This document shows, piece after piece, positions 33,956-46,667 of a stretch of DNA of 64,000 nt. The notes under the pieces are model-generated. The model did no database searches and was not told the origin of the DNA. It saw nothing but the letters and a program-made list of their open reading frames with translations. Each line of letters begins with the position of its first letter. Positions within the stretch are counted from its first letter, which is position 1. Source of the stretch: Adineta vaga (Eukaryota > Rotifera); contig CP075497.1 in NCBI GenBank assembly GCA_021613535.1, forward strand, positions 1,860,001 to 1,924,000, given 5' to 3'. A program made the translations under genes and the position numbers.

Positions 33956-36109
33956 TCAATCAGTTTCATTGATATTATTGGATGTTAGAGGTTGTTTTTC
34001 ACGTTTAAGTATACTGTTAGTATTCTAAAAATAAAGAGAAGAAATTCGTTGGATATTGGTTCGGAGAAAACTTACAGGTAATTTCGAATTTAATGGTTTC
34101 ATTTCTACAAGCGATTGATTCTCTTTTATTAGCGATCCATTTTGATGCGAATCTTTCTCTCCGAAATATTTTTTCCAACGATAAAAAAGTTGTGTAGTTT
34201 GAAAACGACGTTTCAGTGCTTCACGAACCTTAAGAGAGAAATTCAATGAAGATTTCATAAGAAATAAATGAATTTACCTCAGCATTGAGAAAACAATAAA
34301 GTAATGAACAATAAAAACCTTGAAGACTTATTAAAACGGCATTGGCACAACAATAAATCGCAAATACTGCAATTGGTTTATCATCTTAAAAGAGGAAATC
34401 GTTTTAACATTCTCAGATTTTTTTTTACAAAACTTACCGGCTGATACGAATGTTTCTAGTACATGTGTTATACCTAGTAAAGGTAAAAGAAAAATGGCAG
34501 CTTTGAAGGCTTTTCGAACAAATTTTGTATTCATTGATCCTCGACGTTTTCTACAAGAGAAAAAACAAAAATTCAAATTAAACAATTTCAACTGATTATC
34601 GGTTCTTATTAAGCAATTCGGGATTTATTAGAAATTATTGAGCTATTAATTACCGATGTACAAAATGTTTAACACGTGAGATAACTTCTGGCGAGTGAGA
34701 ATTATTTCGCCTATTTGAGAATTAATATCAAAGCATGAGAATCATGGTTGATTACTTACTCTTCACGAAGTTGTTTCTCTGAACCTTGTCTCATTTTGAC
34801 CATTAAAACTCGAAGAATATTCAATAAGAAAATAATATTGATCTTTAGAATGAAAAGAATAACATCGTTTGAAATCGATTATACTAATTTAGAACTTACA
34901 ATCATCACAGCATATCGTGGTCCATCGATTATCCAATAATAAATCAAATGATTATAATTATAGAAACACCTAGAAGAAGAAAAATCTTGTTTCTTTTTCG
35001 AATTTCTTCGAAACGAAATTTACCTTCGTCGACGTTCTTTTATAAACATAACTATACTCCAACTTAATGTTATACAAAACGGAACAACTAAAGAACAAGA
35101 AAACGAACCTTAAAAGAAAGAATTCATTAATCAACTTACTCCAACCAAGTATATGATAATAATATGTTTTAAAACGATTTTTAAAAACACCAACTGTTAA
35201 AATATTATTAAGTTGAATTCCTTCACAAAGCATCCACATAAATGTTGCTGTTTTCGAATATTGAAGAAGTATAATCATAATCGTACAAAAACCATTGAGT
35301 ATAATTGTATTTGGTGGTGATTGAATACCACCAGAAAGATGACATTCATCTATTCCCGATTGTCTTTTTCGAATCATTTGAATTCTAAATAAAACAATCT
35401 TCTTCACTTTAACATAATGTGTTCAAAGAAATACGAACGCATATGTTGTTAATCGAGCAAACAGTTGTATAATAATTGCTAATAATAGATTAACATGAAT
35501 TTTCGTTCGATCACAGTATAACGATCTATTGAAAGAAAAGAAAAACGTTTTTTTTCTCTCTTATGGAAATTTTCATCTTGTATTTATTTCTGATTTACCT
35601 GAAGGTGAAGAAGATAATTAATGAAATAAAAACGCTAATAAATGAAATTGATATTCCACCCACTTCAGTATAAAAAAGTATCTGAACAAGTTTTTCAAAT
35701 ACCTTTTCATTGAAAAAGAAACATTTTTTTCGAGATAGAATTCAAAACAATCTTTTCAACAAACTTCTTTTTCTTTCGGTGGTCGTTGTGTAAAAGATTT
35801 TCTCAACAAAGTCAATACATCAGGATGAAAACAAGGTGCAAAATCAATATTTGACCAGTTGCCAGATGAAAGACATTTTCGAGTAACATATTCTAATAAC
35901 GAAAAAAAAACAGTTTTCTTTAGTAGAAACAAAACCAAACAACTTTATTTATCCAACTAACTTAATGTATCAACACCTTGATGTGAAAGCATAGCACATG
36001 AAATATTTGCTAATTGATTCGAAGGAGTTAACGGCCAACAAATATGTTGATGTATAGCTGGACAATAGGAATTATTTAATAATGAACTTACATTAAATGT
36101 GTTCGACAT
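33956..36109 (-). CDS. Class B (secretin-type) G-protein-coupled receptor
   Basis: About ten short exons. The extracellular hormone-receptor domain is near the N-terminus: CPAIHQHICWPLTP, then RKCLSSGNWSN and APCFHPDV, the Cys spacing of the HRM domain. Seven membrane segments follow. Diagnostic parts: TM3 MWMLCEGIQLNNIL, the TM4 Gly-Trp (ILGW), TM6 FKAAIFLLPLLGITHVLE, TM7 LISLQGFYCSLLYCFLNAEV, and a basic cytoplasmic tail (VREALKRRFQTTQ). This places it among class B1 peptide-hormone receptors (calcitonin/DH31-, CRF- or PDF-receptor-like); the ligand cannot be told. The ATG at 36109 gives no signal peptide, so an upstream signal-peptide exon may lie in the 4.2-kb gap. Minor exon edges are uncertain. 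Confidence 0.88.
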
Positions 36110-39100
36110 TAGTTAATAATATTGGCGTATATCATCAATTGATGGACGGGTTATGATCTAAATAAACAGATTAAAAGTTATTTTTCTTTCTTTCTTTCAA
36201 TCGTATTTGATATTCAATTGGGATTTTATTTAAAAACGTAATTTTTAATAATAATATTTTCGGTAAGTCGATGCCTTCTTTATCGGATTTCTTTTATTAA
36301 AAACAAAAGTAGAACGTATAAACATGTATCTATTTCTAATCTTTTCTTTCTCGTTCTGTTGTTATTGATTGCAGGTTGAGAGAGGAAAATCACTTCTATT
36401 AGCTATAACCACCTTGCTGTTCTACGATGTATAGTAGACGAATAAGAAAGAAAAGATGTATTTAGATGTTCTACATGCATCTCATTCTTAATAAAAGAAG
36501 TCAAACCACGAAGACAATGACCTACTAAGATGGTATTATTAAAATTAAATTGCTTGAAGAGGAATTTTCATAGAATACAATTTAATAGAAAGAAAATGAT
36601 GTAAAGAGATAAGAACTGAAAATTTGTTCTCCTATTCTTGTCATAGCAGATGTTAAATGAAATATTTAAGATAAAATCTTAATAATATATCAAAAATAGA
36701 ATTAATCGAAGATATATTTTGAGTGTATCAATCTGTCTAAACCAAACAGTAACAGAGAAAAGAATGTCAATATACAATAGTAGACAAAAGCTTGAATAAT
36801 AATAATAATAATACCGTATGGAACATCATAGAAATGACATATTAATCTCATCATTAATATGTTTTCAACACAATATAGGAAAAACTATATCGAACTCTAT
36901 CATAGTTATGTTAAACTAACATATTTGATTAACCAATCAAAAATCTTCTTCATATATTCTTTTTCTTCTATTCTAATTAGAAAAAAGAAACCTTTCTTTT
37001 CAGTTTCTTTTTCTGAATATAATTTGATGATACTTATATGACAAGTATTATATCAATTCATGTATCTGAAGCGAACTCATCTCTATTATACTTTGAAAAA
37101 GAACGAAAAACAAAAATCTTAATGATATTTTGTTATTTTAAAGGATCAACTTTCTTACCTTTTTTTTACAACTTGTTGATTAGAAATTACTGTTGTATTC
37201 AACGCTTGATAAAAAAAACAAACTCTCTATTCACTGTTGTGGATGTTTGTAAAATGGGAATTTTTTTTTAGGAAATTATAAAGCGAACGTGATGTGACTA
37301 TTTAAATATTCGATGAATAATTTTGACAATATTCATTCAGTCATTTATTATTGAATGAATGATGATCGATCATCATTAATCAAATATATAATGAGAAACT
37401 ATACTTGTTGTACAAAAAATGAAAAAGAAAAAAAGATCAAACTTGGATAAGTTTTATATGTTTTTTTTTCTTTGGAGATTTTCATGTTCGAAGAGAAAAT
37501 AAAGATCAGAATCAAACACATGGCCTTTTATTTCTTATATTTTTTGAATGTCAATTACTTTAGTTTATGTATTTACCAATCGTTTTAATAAATCGATGTA
37601 ATTTGTTTGAATGATGAAGAGAAAAGAAAAATAATATAAAGCGATTTATCTGAAAATCTATGATTCAATTTGACTGTATATACGCATTGATGATAAAATA
37701 TTCTCATTAAAGTATTCCTCTTTTAATCTCTACTATCTTATATCTTTTCTTTGTAATTTTTCTTTATCCTGTAAGCATTATTAGAAGAGAAAGAAGAAAA
37801 AAAGGTCGTTCTATTGTTACGCTTTTTCCTGTAATTAAACTTTTGCTCAATATTGATATTAAATTTCTTGTTGAATATGTTATATTAATTCTTTAAAAAT
37901 AGATTTTGTATCATAGGAGAAATATAACTTCTACGAATAGTGATCATAAACTACACAAACACGCAATTTCATCAATAATGAGAAAGAAAAAAAAATTGTA
38001 TACTGAATTATTTGACCTATGCAAAAGCTTTTTATCATTCATCATAGAAAACATTCACATGTTACTAATATAAATAATGTTTCGTTTTTCTTTTCGTTCG
38101 TCTACAATTACTTACAATTATGAAATCGAAATAGGATTGTTTCGTAGTAAACCACTAGATATTTTGCTTCAAATGCTGATTTTTCAATAAAAGAGATATA
38201 TAATCATCAATATATCTATATATATGAAAGGCAAGATGATGAGAGGAAGAAAAAAGAAATCTACAAAGTAACATTATTCGCATGAGAAAAAAGAAAAATA
38301 TCACTCTGCAGTTTTTCATTTCCTTCTTCATCAAATCTGATGAATGCAATAAATAATAGATTTAATACACCTGAAAATATGCATCTAACTGATTCATTTC
38401 TACATAAATAAACTATTTCTATGGTTTTTCTTCAAAATTATTTCGTTGATCTCATTATCTTCTAAATAAGCCTTTCTACGTCAAAATAGCGTTGAAGATT
38501 TCCTTTTCTACAGAGCAAAGGAGAAGAAGAAAAAAAATGAATTAATAACGTCAATTGGCAATTGAAGCATATACTTTCTTGCGAACAATATCTTCTCTTC
38601 AGTTTTGTGACAAAAACAAATGATTTCTTTTGTTTCATAGAGATGAAAAATAAAATACATGAAAAACTTGTTCATCTGTCAATTTTGATCAACTGTGATT
38701 GAGCAAATTTCCATAAAAGAAATCCTTTATATTCATTTTCTTTCAAGCAGATAACGATGTTCTCTATGATGAATACTTTGTTGAAAGATAAGAGTGGATT
38801 TTCTATTTATAAACTTCAAGTATGTAAAGACGAACAGATTAGTAGAAGAGAAGAGATAATAAGAAACTTTCTTTCTTTGAAATATTCATAAAACTCTTCT
38901 CTTATTTCAAAATCAAACTTAATTATTCAAAAGAATCTTGTTTACTTTATTCAGTACTTTTATTAATGTTGTTCAAAGATCGTTTTATGAAGATAATAAT
39001 AACTATCAGATGATACATTTTCCTTCAAATTTCTTTGATAGAAAACTAGCGCATGTGCAATCAGTTACTTCTCTTGTCTCTCTTATCCTTGTCATCTACT

Positions 39101-40353
39101 CGATTTAGATGAGACAAACGACAATAGGAAGAAAAGAAAGAATAGATTCTATGTTAAATAAATGATCACTATTAGTTTTATGACGAAGATAAAAGAAATC
39201 TGATGATAAACATGTATCCTCTTTGAATATTGATTCGTCTATAACAAAAAAATCAATTATAATGATGAAAATTCTCTCGAGATTTAAACATTTGCTTTTT
39301 TCTTAAACTTCTAAAACAAATAACAACAAACTATACCTTCTCTTCATACGATGATGTTATAATCAGTAAATTACAATCATTAATATAATATTTATCAGAG
39401 CAAAGCAATGACCATTTGCAAGTACTTGTAAATATATATACAACGATGTTAATTATAAAGATATGCATGACGTCAATATACAAATGGTTTTTTTCTTCGT
39501 CTCTCTGTGTGTATTTCATCGCAAAAACAAATCACGATTACTATTATTTTCTATTGTTTTTTTTTCAACAGAAATATCAAAATCAGTGAAGAGAAACAAG
39601 ATAAAAAGAAAGACGACAAATACGAACGACGACGATATGTTTATTTTTATATTAATTGTATAATTTTTCTCTATTCTATTCAACAGAAATATTCCATCAT
39701 TGATTTAATGATGCGAAAACTATCGACTGAATAGCTTAATCTATTGTTTTCATAATAAAATAGTCAAGAACATATCTTTACACATGTATAGAAACTTCTC
39801 TTATCAAGAAGATTAATGGCTAAACATAAAATTCTTGAAAGTTAACCTTAGAAATCAATGCTAGATAACAAAAAAGAGAAAACATATTCTATGACAATAT
39901 AGTTAATAAAAGAGAATTAATCATCATTAATATCAATGTTAAATAAATAAAAAAGAATTATTCGAATTTCGATAATCTTAAGTCAGATCGAATCGAACAA
40001 AATGTAATGACACGTAAAAACAATCAAGCGTTTTTTTCTTCTTCTTCTCTCTATCATTGATGGGAGTATATTCAACTGTCGTTATTCTAAAAGACAACAA
40101 CGACTGGTAAATGAGACATATCATGTACATGATACATTAATGTCAAAACATATAAACAAAATGTCACATATCGAACTTACTTGAATGAAGATATCTCATA
40201 AGTTTTGATGAATATTCAACAAAAAAGGATAGTTAGGATGAATGTTTTCCAAGTTGTATTATTTAAGATAATCTTGTCAGATAACTAACAATGAAAAATT
40301 ATGTGCGAAGAATAAATAGACGATGAAAAGTCTTTTTGTTATGAGAATCTTTA
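36110..40353. other. 4.2-kb region without recognisable genes
   Basis: The longest non-coding stretch of the window. It is AT-rich with purine-biased GAAAAGAAAG tracts, a short ATA microsatellite near 36796-36813, and only short open frames (60-77 codons) of low-complexity translation. I found no splice-compatible exon series, tRNA or transposon ends. It lies upstream of the class B receptor and downstream of the DeSI-like gene, so it may hold receptor leader exons, enhancers or a long non-coding RNA. None is shown by the sequence. Confidence 0.5.
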
Positions 40354-41923
40354 TTAAACATTGGAATCGATTTCTTCATCTGTTTGAATTAGATGAGAAT
40401 TTGAAATGGAATCTGAACTAATTGTCGTTGCATTATTTGTATAATTATAAGGAATGGAATTTTGAGGAGTTATTCTATATAAATCATTTGTTAATTGAAG
40501 ATCACGTGGTAATTTTCGGTGTCGACTTGTTATTGGAAGATTCTTAGGAAGAGTTAATATCAATAGATTTATGTTTTTGTTCTTTTTTTATCTTACAGGA
40601 TTTGATAAATTTTGAAGACGAAGTATTGTTTCAATGGGAATAGCTGTACGGAGATGTAAATCTTCAGATTTAAGTGATGAATCGAGAAGAATCGATGTTG
40701 GTTGAATATTTGATTCGAAAATAGTTGAAACGGATGGAGATGGTAAAGGAGTTTGATCTTGATTTTGAGATTTTGCTTGTGGTAATGAAGAACGATGAAT
40801 AGTTGGAAGGATTATATCTAAAGAAAAATAATTGGAATTATTTTGAATTTGGAATAGTTCTTCTTTTAATAAAACGAACGTTCATCATGATTTTTAATCG
40901 AAGATTTCTTATCTCTTGTTGAATAATCAATTATTGGTCTATCATTTTCAAATTGTATTTGTTTTGTTCGTTGAATATTAAGATAACGATCAATGCTTGT
41001 TCGACCACGTAATGTAATTGTATCAAATTGATGAAATATCTCCGTTAATGTTAATTGTTGATTAGGTATCGTTTTATCTGTTAGATTCTTTTCAATTAAA
41101 TACAAATATTCATATGCTGTTTTCAATTCAAATGTCGTAAAAGCCACAAATATTGGTAGATTTCTTTGTTGAATACCTTGTTCAATTAATTTGATCGAAC
41201 GTCTTAACTAAATTCGATAGAAATATTTCTTCTAAATAAATGTTTTCTTGTTCTCTTCGATTACTTTATTCAATGTATCACATTTGAGAATTTGACAGAT
41301 TTCTTTCATATCACCTTCATATTTCATATAAAGAAAATAGAGAATATTAATTTCAGCAATATCCTTTTCTGTATCGAACATTTGAAGAAATTCAAATGTT
41401 TGTGTTAAACGACGAATACGATCGATATCTTTTTGTTTTGTAAAGAAAGAAAACTGAAATGATTCAAAGAAATGAAATTTTTACATGATGGAAATTGAAG
41501 AATCTTAATAGGTTCAAGATGTTTCAATTGAAGATCATTTGAAAGTTGTTCAAGAAGATATTTAGCGAAATGAATTGAATTCTTATTACTTGTATGATAA
41601 TCACAACCAAGATAAAATAATTTTAAATCTTCAACAATTTCATCGATTTCATTTTCACTAAACCATGTCCAACCAACTTCAATTGATTCACGTAAACGAT
41701 ATAAATGAAAACGTGAATCATGTTTCGATGTTTTATAAAGACCAGTAAAGTTATACGGATGTCCCATATATCCATATTCAGCTGAATGTGTTTGAACAGC
41801 ACAATGATAATATAAAAAACCTATCGTATGAACACAAGCATTCGTACATCCACCTAAATCATAGAGATTTAGATAGACTGGAGTTACATGACTACCAATA
41901 TGAAGACTAGAAGCAGAGGACAT
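40354..41923 (-). CDS. PPPDE/DeSI-like protein with catalytic Cys replaced by Ser
   Basis: Five exons, the first three being 41923-41485, 41428-41265 and 41207 to about 40879; the last two run to 40354. The ATG (MSSASSLHIG) is internal to a longer open frame. Residues about 10-150 match the PPPDE fold of desumoylating isopeptidases: VYLNLYDLGG, FLYYHCAVQTHSAEYGYMGHP with the catalytic His, and YHTSNKNSIHFAKYL. In active enzymes the last segment contains NCNxF with the nucleophile Cys; here the codon is TCA (Ser). The remaining part is helical (IRRLTQTFEFLQMFD, LTEIFHQFDTI) and ends in a Ser/Pro/Thr-rich tail. Likely a pseudo-isopeptidase or binding protein, unless Ser can act as nucleophile. 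The long helical extension is not part of ordinary DeSI proteins. Confidence 0.75.
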
Positions 41924-42311
41924 TGAGTAAATTGAATAATAATATTCATGAAATATGATCAAGACATTTAGTTAGTATTCAAGGAAAAGATTTGCATGTA
42001 TTTAGCGCGTCTTTCTCATGAAATTTGAGTGAATTAGAATACTAAATTAAGAGCAAGGAGCAAAAAAAATGATCATCAAGAGAAGAACTCGTTTTTTTTC
42101 TTCTTCTCTTATATGAACATTTTTGAATATTCCCACGTGCATATATTTCGGATAAAGAGTTATGTGTTGATTAATCATTTGAATATCTGGAGATGTTTAT
42201 TTTAATCTTGTTTTGGATAAATAGCAAAAAAGAAACAAAAATATAGTAGAAGACATTTACATAATAAACATAACATAGAGATAATCAGTTTCAATCCAAA
42301 ACTATTTGTTA
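41924..42311. other. Intergenic
   Basis: About 390 nt between two minus-strand genes: promoter of the DeSI-like gene and 3' end of the ARID2 gene. No other feature. Confidence 0.45.
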
Positions 42312-45300
42312 TCAATTTGAAAGTTCAAATAAACATGAACTTAGAATATGTGATGCTTCTGAAGCTTCTAATGTTAAATTTGCCAAAAGTTGTTCATATT
42401 GACGAAGATTCCTTTAGAAAGAAAAAACAGACAAATATTTCATTGAAAATGTTCTTATTCACTTACTGTTTTCCACTCGATGAATATTTTGCAATATTTC
42501 TTAGAATAAGTGCAGCTGTTAATCGAATACTTTTTGTTAATGGACCTTCTTTACTTTTATTCTAGAAAAATTCGAAATTACATAGAAAGAAATTGTTTTA
42601 ACGAAAAGATAATCTTACAATTTGTTCATCAAATGAATTTATTTGCATATGACGTCGAATAGCTAACCAAGCAGCATCCGATGCATACCCAATAGAATTC
42701 GTTGATGTTGTCGAACGAGTTGTATTAATTGTTATTGTTGAAGTTGGTACAGGATTTGTTAAACGTAATTTTGCTTGTCGAAATGCAGCTTCCGAACAAT
42801 GACGATCCTAGAAAAAAAAGACTCAAATATAGAAGAAAAAGAAAACGATTTCTAAAAAGAGAAATTTTACATGAACATGACTAATTAATGCCCATTTTTG
42901 TCGTTTCAATCGATCACATCCATTCCATAAACAAACATAATCATTTAAAGATTTAATATGAGATGAACAAACATGATGTAAAACTGATCGTGCAGTTGGA
43001 AAAGCTCTAAAAGAATTCTTTTTTTATTCATTAATTTTCTCGTTAAATATTCTTACAATCGACAATTTTCCCATTCACAAATAAAATCATATGATAGATC
43101 TTCTTTCTTTTCAACTATGATTGATTTTGGTTGTTCTTCAACAGGAGAAATTTCTTTGGTTGATTGAGTTTGCATTTTTCGTTTAAATACGGGTGAAGAT
43201 AATGATTGATCAAGAATAAGTGAAACACGTTGACATAAATCATTTAAACATGAACGAACATCCGTATCTAAAGATGAACAACGATCAAGAAGATCATTGA
43301 TGGTTGAATGAACTGGATTGATTTCATCTTTTGAAGGTTTTGTTGGAATTGAAGGTAAACAAGAACGTTTGGATGCATCATTAAGTATTGTAGCAATTGA
43401 ATCTGAATAAAATCAATATGAAAATATTGAAATAGATAGAATTTTTCTTACCATCAAGTTTTCGTTTTTTATCATTTACTGTTGGTGTTACAGGTAAAAC
43501 ATTCTGTGGTGAAACTATATCGGTAATTATTAAAGGTTTTGAATATTGTCCAACTTGAGATTGAAGAACAAATTTTGCATTGGTTCTATTCAACTCATAA
43601 TTATCCATTGTATAGGTGGAATATTGTGATGATGTTGATTGATTTGTTGGAATAAGAACAACTGATTGAGGTGCTCTGGATTGTGGTGGTAGTGGTTGAT
43701 GATATGAAGGAAGAAGAACAGGACCAGAGGACATTTCAACTATTTTGATTGTTTTTATTGTTTGAGAAGAAAAACTTCGAGCTTCGATTGTTAATAAATC
43801 AATTAAAGTTGTTAAAATTGATGATGGAGAGTCAACATTAAGAATTGCATCACATAATTGTTCACCTAGGAAAAAAGTCGTTTAGTTTAAAAGTAAAATT
43901 TTCATTTCTTTAAATTTACCTAATTCTGTTAATTGATATAAACATTCTAATGTATGAACTAAAATAAGTATATCAGGAATATGTAAAAGACGTTTAATAA
44001 GAATGTCAATGAAATCAATTAAATACATTCCATTATCATTTCCAGCTTGTGCTAAATTTGCCAGAATTTCCAATGCTCGAATAATTTCCAAACGATCTTG
44101 TTGATGATTTTCATCTTCATTTCCATTTAATAATAAAATTAATAATTGTCGAAGAAGATATCCTTCATCATTACTTATTAAACGTAAATGCATATACAAT
44201 GCTAAATTCGTCCAAATATCCAATGCATATTTCTGTAATTCCACATGTTTTTGACACGAGGATATTAATAAGAGAAGTCGATAGGTTAATGATGATGATG
44301 ATCGTAATGATTCAAGTAGAAAAAGTGCATTAACACGATCGAATGAAAGATTTCGTATGATCATTAAGATTTGTTCAATACGAAATTCCTGTTCTTGTTG
44401 ATTGGAATTGAAATTGAAATTGAAATTTTTATAGAGAAGATTCGATTGATTCTCTAAATCATGATTAAAGAATAATTTGACTAAAGAAGATGAACATGAT
44501 TCAATCCAAAACGATTCCATATGATAATCAAAATGTTTTGACCAAAGATTTTCATATAAAGCTTTTAAATAATGATCAGAGAGAATAGTTTCTGATGGTA
44601 GAAATAATCCAATATGACGATAGAGTAAATCTAATAAACGTGGACATTTATATAGATGAAACGATTTCGAATGAATCGATGAAGATGAAAGAAGAAGTAA
44701 AGTATTTAAAGTAAATGTTATTTCATTTGGAAAACCACATATTAAAGCTAATTCTAATTTTTCAAATTCAGTTCGAGGAATAAAATCAGTAAATAGACCA
44801 TGTTGAATACGTAAAGCTTCTGCAAAAATAAAAAAATAAATACATTTGAATAATGAAATCATAGTTTTACCTGAAACTGAATGTTGAGCATAATTATATG
44901 TTTGTGGTACTCGTTGTAGTTGTGCAAGTGTTCGACGTTTTGCATCATCATTTTCTCCATCATGTGTATCGAAATTTTCTCCATGGGTAACTTTTTCATA
45001 TGCATATAAATATCTAAATATGAAAACTAACAAAATAAATTCATTCGATTATTTTCATTTCTATTACCGAATGTAGATATTTTTCAATGCCTGTATACCA
45101 TTGAGACATGTATCATCAATAGAAAAATGATTGGCAATCATTGGCCATAAATGTCGTTCATGAATTTTTTCCCAACCACCATGATTTATAACTGTATTGT
45201 ATAATAAATGTAAATCAACAATTTGACCAGCAATGGTTGGTAAAGTACGAAATGTAGTTCTATGGTATATTGATCGATATGATTATGTTTTACGATGATT

Positions 45301-45559
45301 AGAAAAAGAAAACTTACTGACGACTTCGATGAAAATCACGAAGACGTTTAAGAAATTCATCGGAAGGAGATAATGGTGTAGAATAAATTGAAGGTGTTTG
45401 ATTCGATGAATTTATATCGGAAGTTGGTTGATAGATATTAGTGTTAGTTACTGTTAGAGTTTGAACAGGGTAATGTGGTGATGAGGAATATTGAGCATGA
45501 TTTATTGCTGATGGTTTACTTAGAATTGGACGAGGTTGAATTGGTGGATAAGTTGTCAT
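42312..45559 (-). CDS. ARID2: ARID2/BAF200-like subunit of the PBAF chromatin remodeller
   Basis: Ten exons. After a Pro/Ser/Thr-rich leader, the ARID DNA-binding domain spans exons 1-3: [15 protein letters not shown], then [20 protein letters not shown] and [19 protein letters not shown]. Exon 4 is a long armadillo-like helical region ([36 protein letters not shown]). A Pro/Ser/Gln-rich linker follows, then paired C2H2-like fingers ([13 protein letters not shown] and [19 protein letters not shown]) and a C-terminal helix ([20 protein letters not shown], then [20 protein letters not shown]), which corresponds to the end of animal ARID2. This order, including the terminal helix, is specific for ARID2 rather than other ARID proteins. 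It should act in the nucleus as the PBAF-defining subunit. The RFX-like domain of vertebrate ARID2 is not evident. Confidence 0.88.
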
Positions 45560-45872
45560 TATCTACGAATTCAATGAGATAAAAACGAAGACTAATTTGT
45601 TCAATATCGAAATTTTCAGTTTTATTCAAATTCAAAGAAACTTCTTCCTTTTTTTTGAAACAAAAAAAGTTTCATTTCAATGAAAGAATGATTAGATTTG
45701 TCGAATAGAATTACAATCATAGACATTAGCAATAGATGGCAGCACTTGATGAACATATTCATATATCAAAAGAATATAAACAAAATATCTTGTTCGATTT
45801 TATTCTAACTATGAAATACTTTTTCTTTTTTTTTATCTAACTAAACACACAAAATAATGTTTTTATTAAAAT
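45560..45872. other. Intergenic
   Basis: About 310 nt. Promoter side of ARID2 and the 3' end of the small disordered-protein gene. A T-tract near 45826 and a TTTATT (AATAAA on minus) near 45861 fit the poly(A) site of the latter. Confidence 0.4.
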
Positions 45873-46070
45873 TTATTTTTGAGCATCATCTTTTGCTTGA
45901 TTTTGATCATTTGATGAACTATCTGCCTTAGTTTCAGTTGTTGTTGCAGTACCTAATGTTCCACCTGGTGATTCAGCATTACTACCAACTGATGGTCCTG
46001 TTTGTTTATCAATATCATCGCTTGGTTTTCCACTTAATCCTGAATCAATATTACCAGCTGTTGCCGACAT
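45873..46070 (-). CDS. 65-aa intrinsically disordered acidic/polar protein
   Basis: MSATAGNIDSGLSGKPSD opens a 65-residue protein made almost only of Ser, Thr, Gly, Asp, Asn, Gln, Lys and Ala, ending NQAKDDAQK. No aromatic residue is seen after the start. The gene model is supported by context: a GTAAGA...TTGAATAG intron of about 62 nt lies in the 5'UTR directly ahead of AAGAAACATG, and a TATA box sits some 120 nt upstream. No family recognised. Composition is reminiscent of hydrophilic stress proteins, but no LEA repeat is present, so no function is claimed. Confidence 0.55.
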   Translation of the reverse strand: MSATAGNIDSGLSGKPSDDIDKQTGPSVGSNAESPGGTLGTATTTETKADSSSNDQNQAKDDAQK

Positions 46071-46667
46071 GTTTCTTCTATTCAACAAATGAACAAAATG
46101 TTTGTTTCAACAACGGTGAAGAAGAAAAAAGTCTTACGTTATTCTTTTTTTTACGATTAATGAATGTCTGTCTGTTTCTCCTTCCCGCTTTCTTATATAT
46201 ATTGAGAAAAAAAGAAAGCACCTTGAAAAAAGAAACCTTGACAACACTTTCTTTTGTTACTCCCAACAGTACTATTGACAAAGGCTCTCTTTCGATGATT
46301 TGAATTTCTAGGGATGCTACTTCGAATACGCTCATTTTTTATTCGACAAACTATTTTATGAATTCTATTCAAATATTTGTCTTCGAACTATAATTAATAC
46401 GAATAGTCTCGTTTCGAGAACGTCTTTTGTATATACATTTATCAATCTAAAGTAGAAAATCGTTGAATCAGCATAGTATTCATCATTGACTCATATACTA
46501 TTTTGCGTTCTCGATGACGAAGACAACGCATGTTGTTCGTTTTATTGACGCGTAAAAATGTTATTTAAGGAATATTTCTCATGATGATGCAAGTCCACCT
46601 AATATCTTATAGTATATTTATACAAAACAAGTTTTCGATTGATTTCTAATACACAAAAAAGTATCTA
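46071..46667. promoter_or_regulatory. Divergent promoter region with TATA box
   Basis: TATATATAAG on the minus strand at 46192-46201 lies ahead of a short 5'UTR exon and a 62-nt 5'UTR intron (about 46078-46139) of the disordered-protein gene. The right part should drive the amidase gene at 46668. A longer minus-strand frame at 46078-46335 overlaps these signals and is not thought to be coding. Confidence 0.45.

Noticed and set aside
36796-36813. ATA microsatellite as a functional element
   Set aside because: A simple short repeat of a kind common in AT-rich genomes; similar TA or CT runs near 24142, 28752, 32599 and 48341 are likewise ordinary.
39463-39734. Short plus-strand frames in the large gap
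   Set aside because: Overlapping frames with Phe/Lys/Asn-rich translation typical of random AT-rich DNA; no splice partners.
42317-42565. 82-codon plus-strand frame
   Set aside because: Exact antisense of the last two ARID2 exons, which explain the open frame.
46078-46335. 85-codon minus-strand frame
   Set aside because: It runs across the TATA box, 5'UTR exon and 5'UTR intron of the small disordered-protein gene and has no recognisable family.
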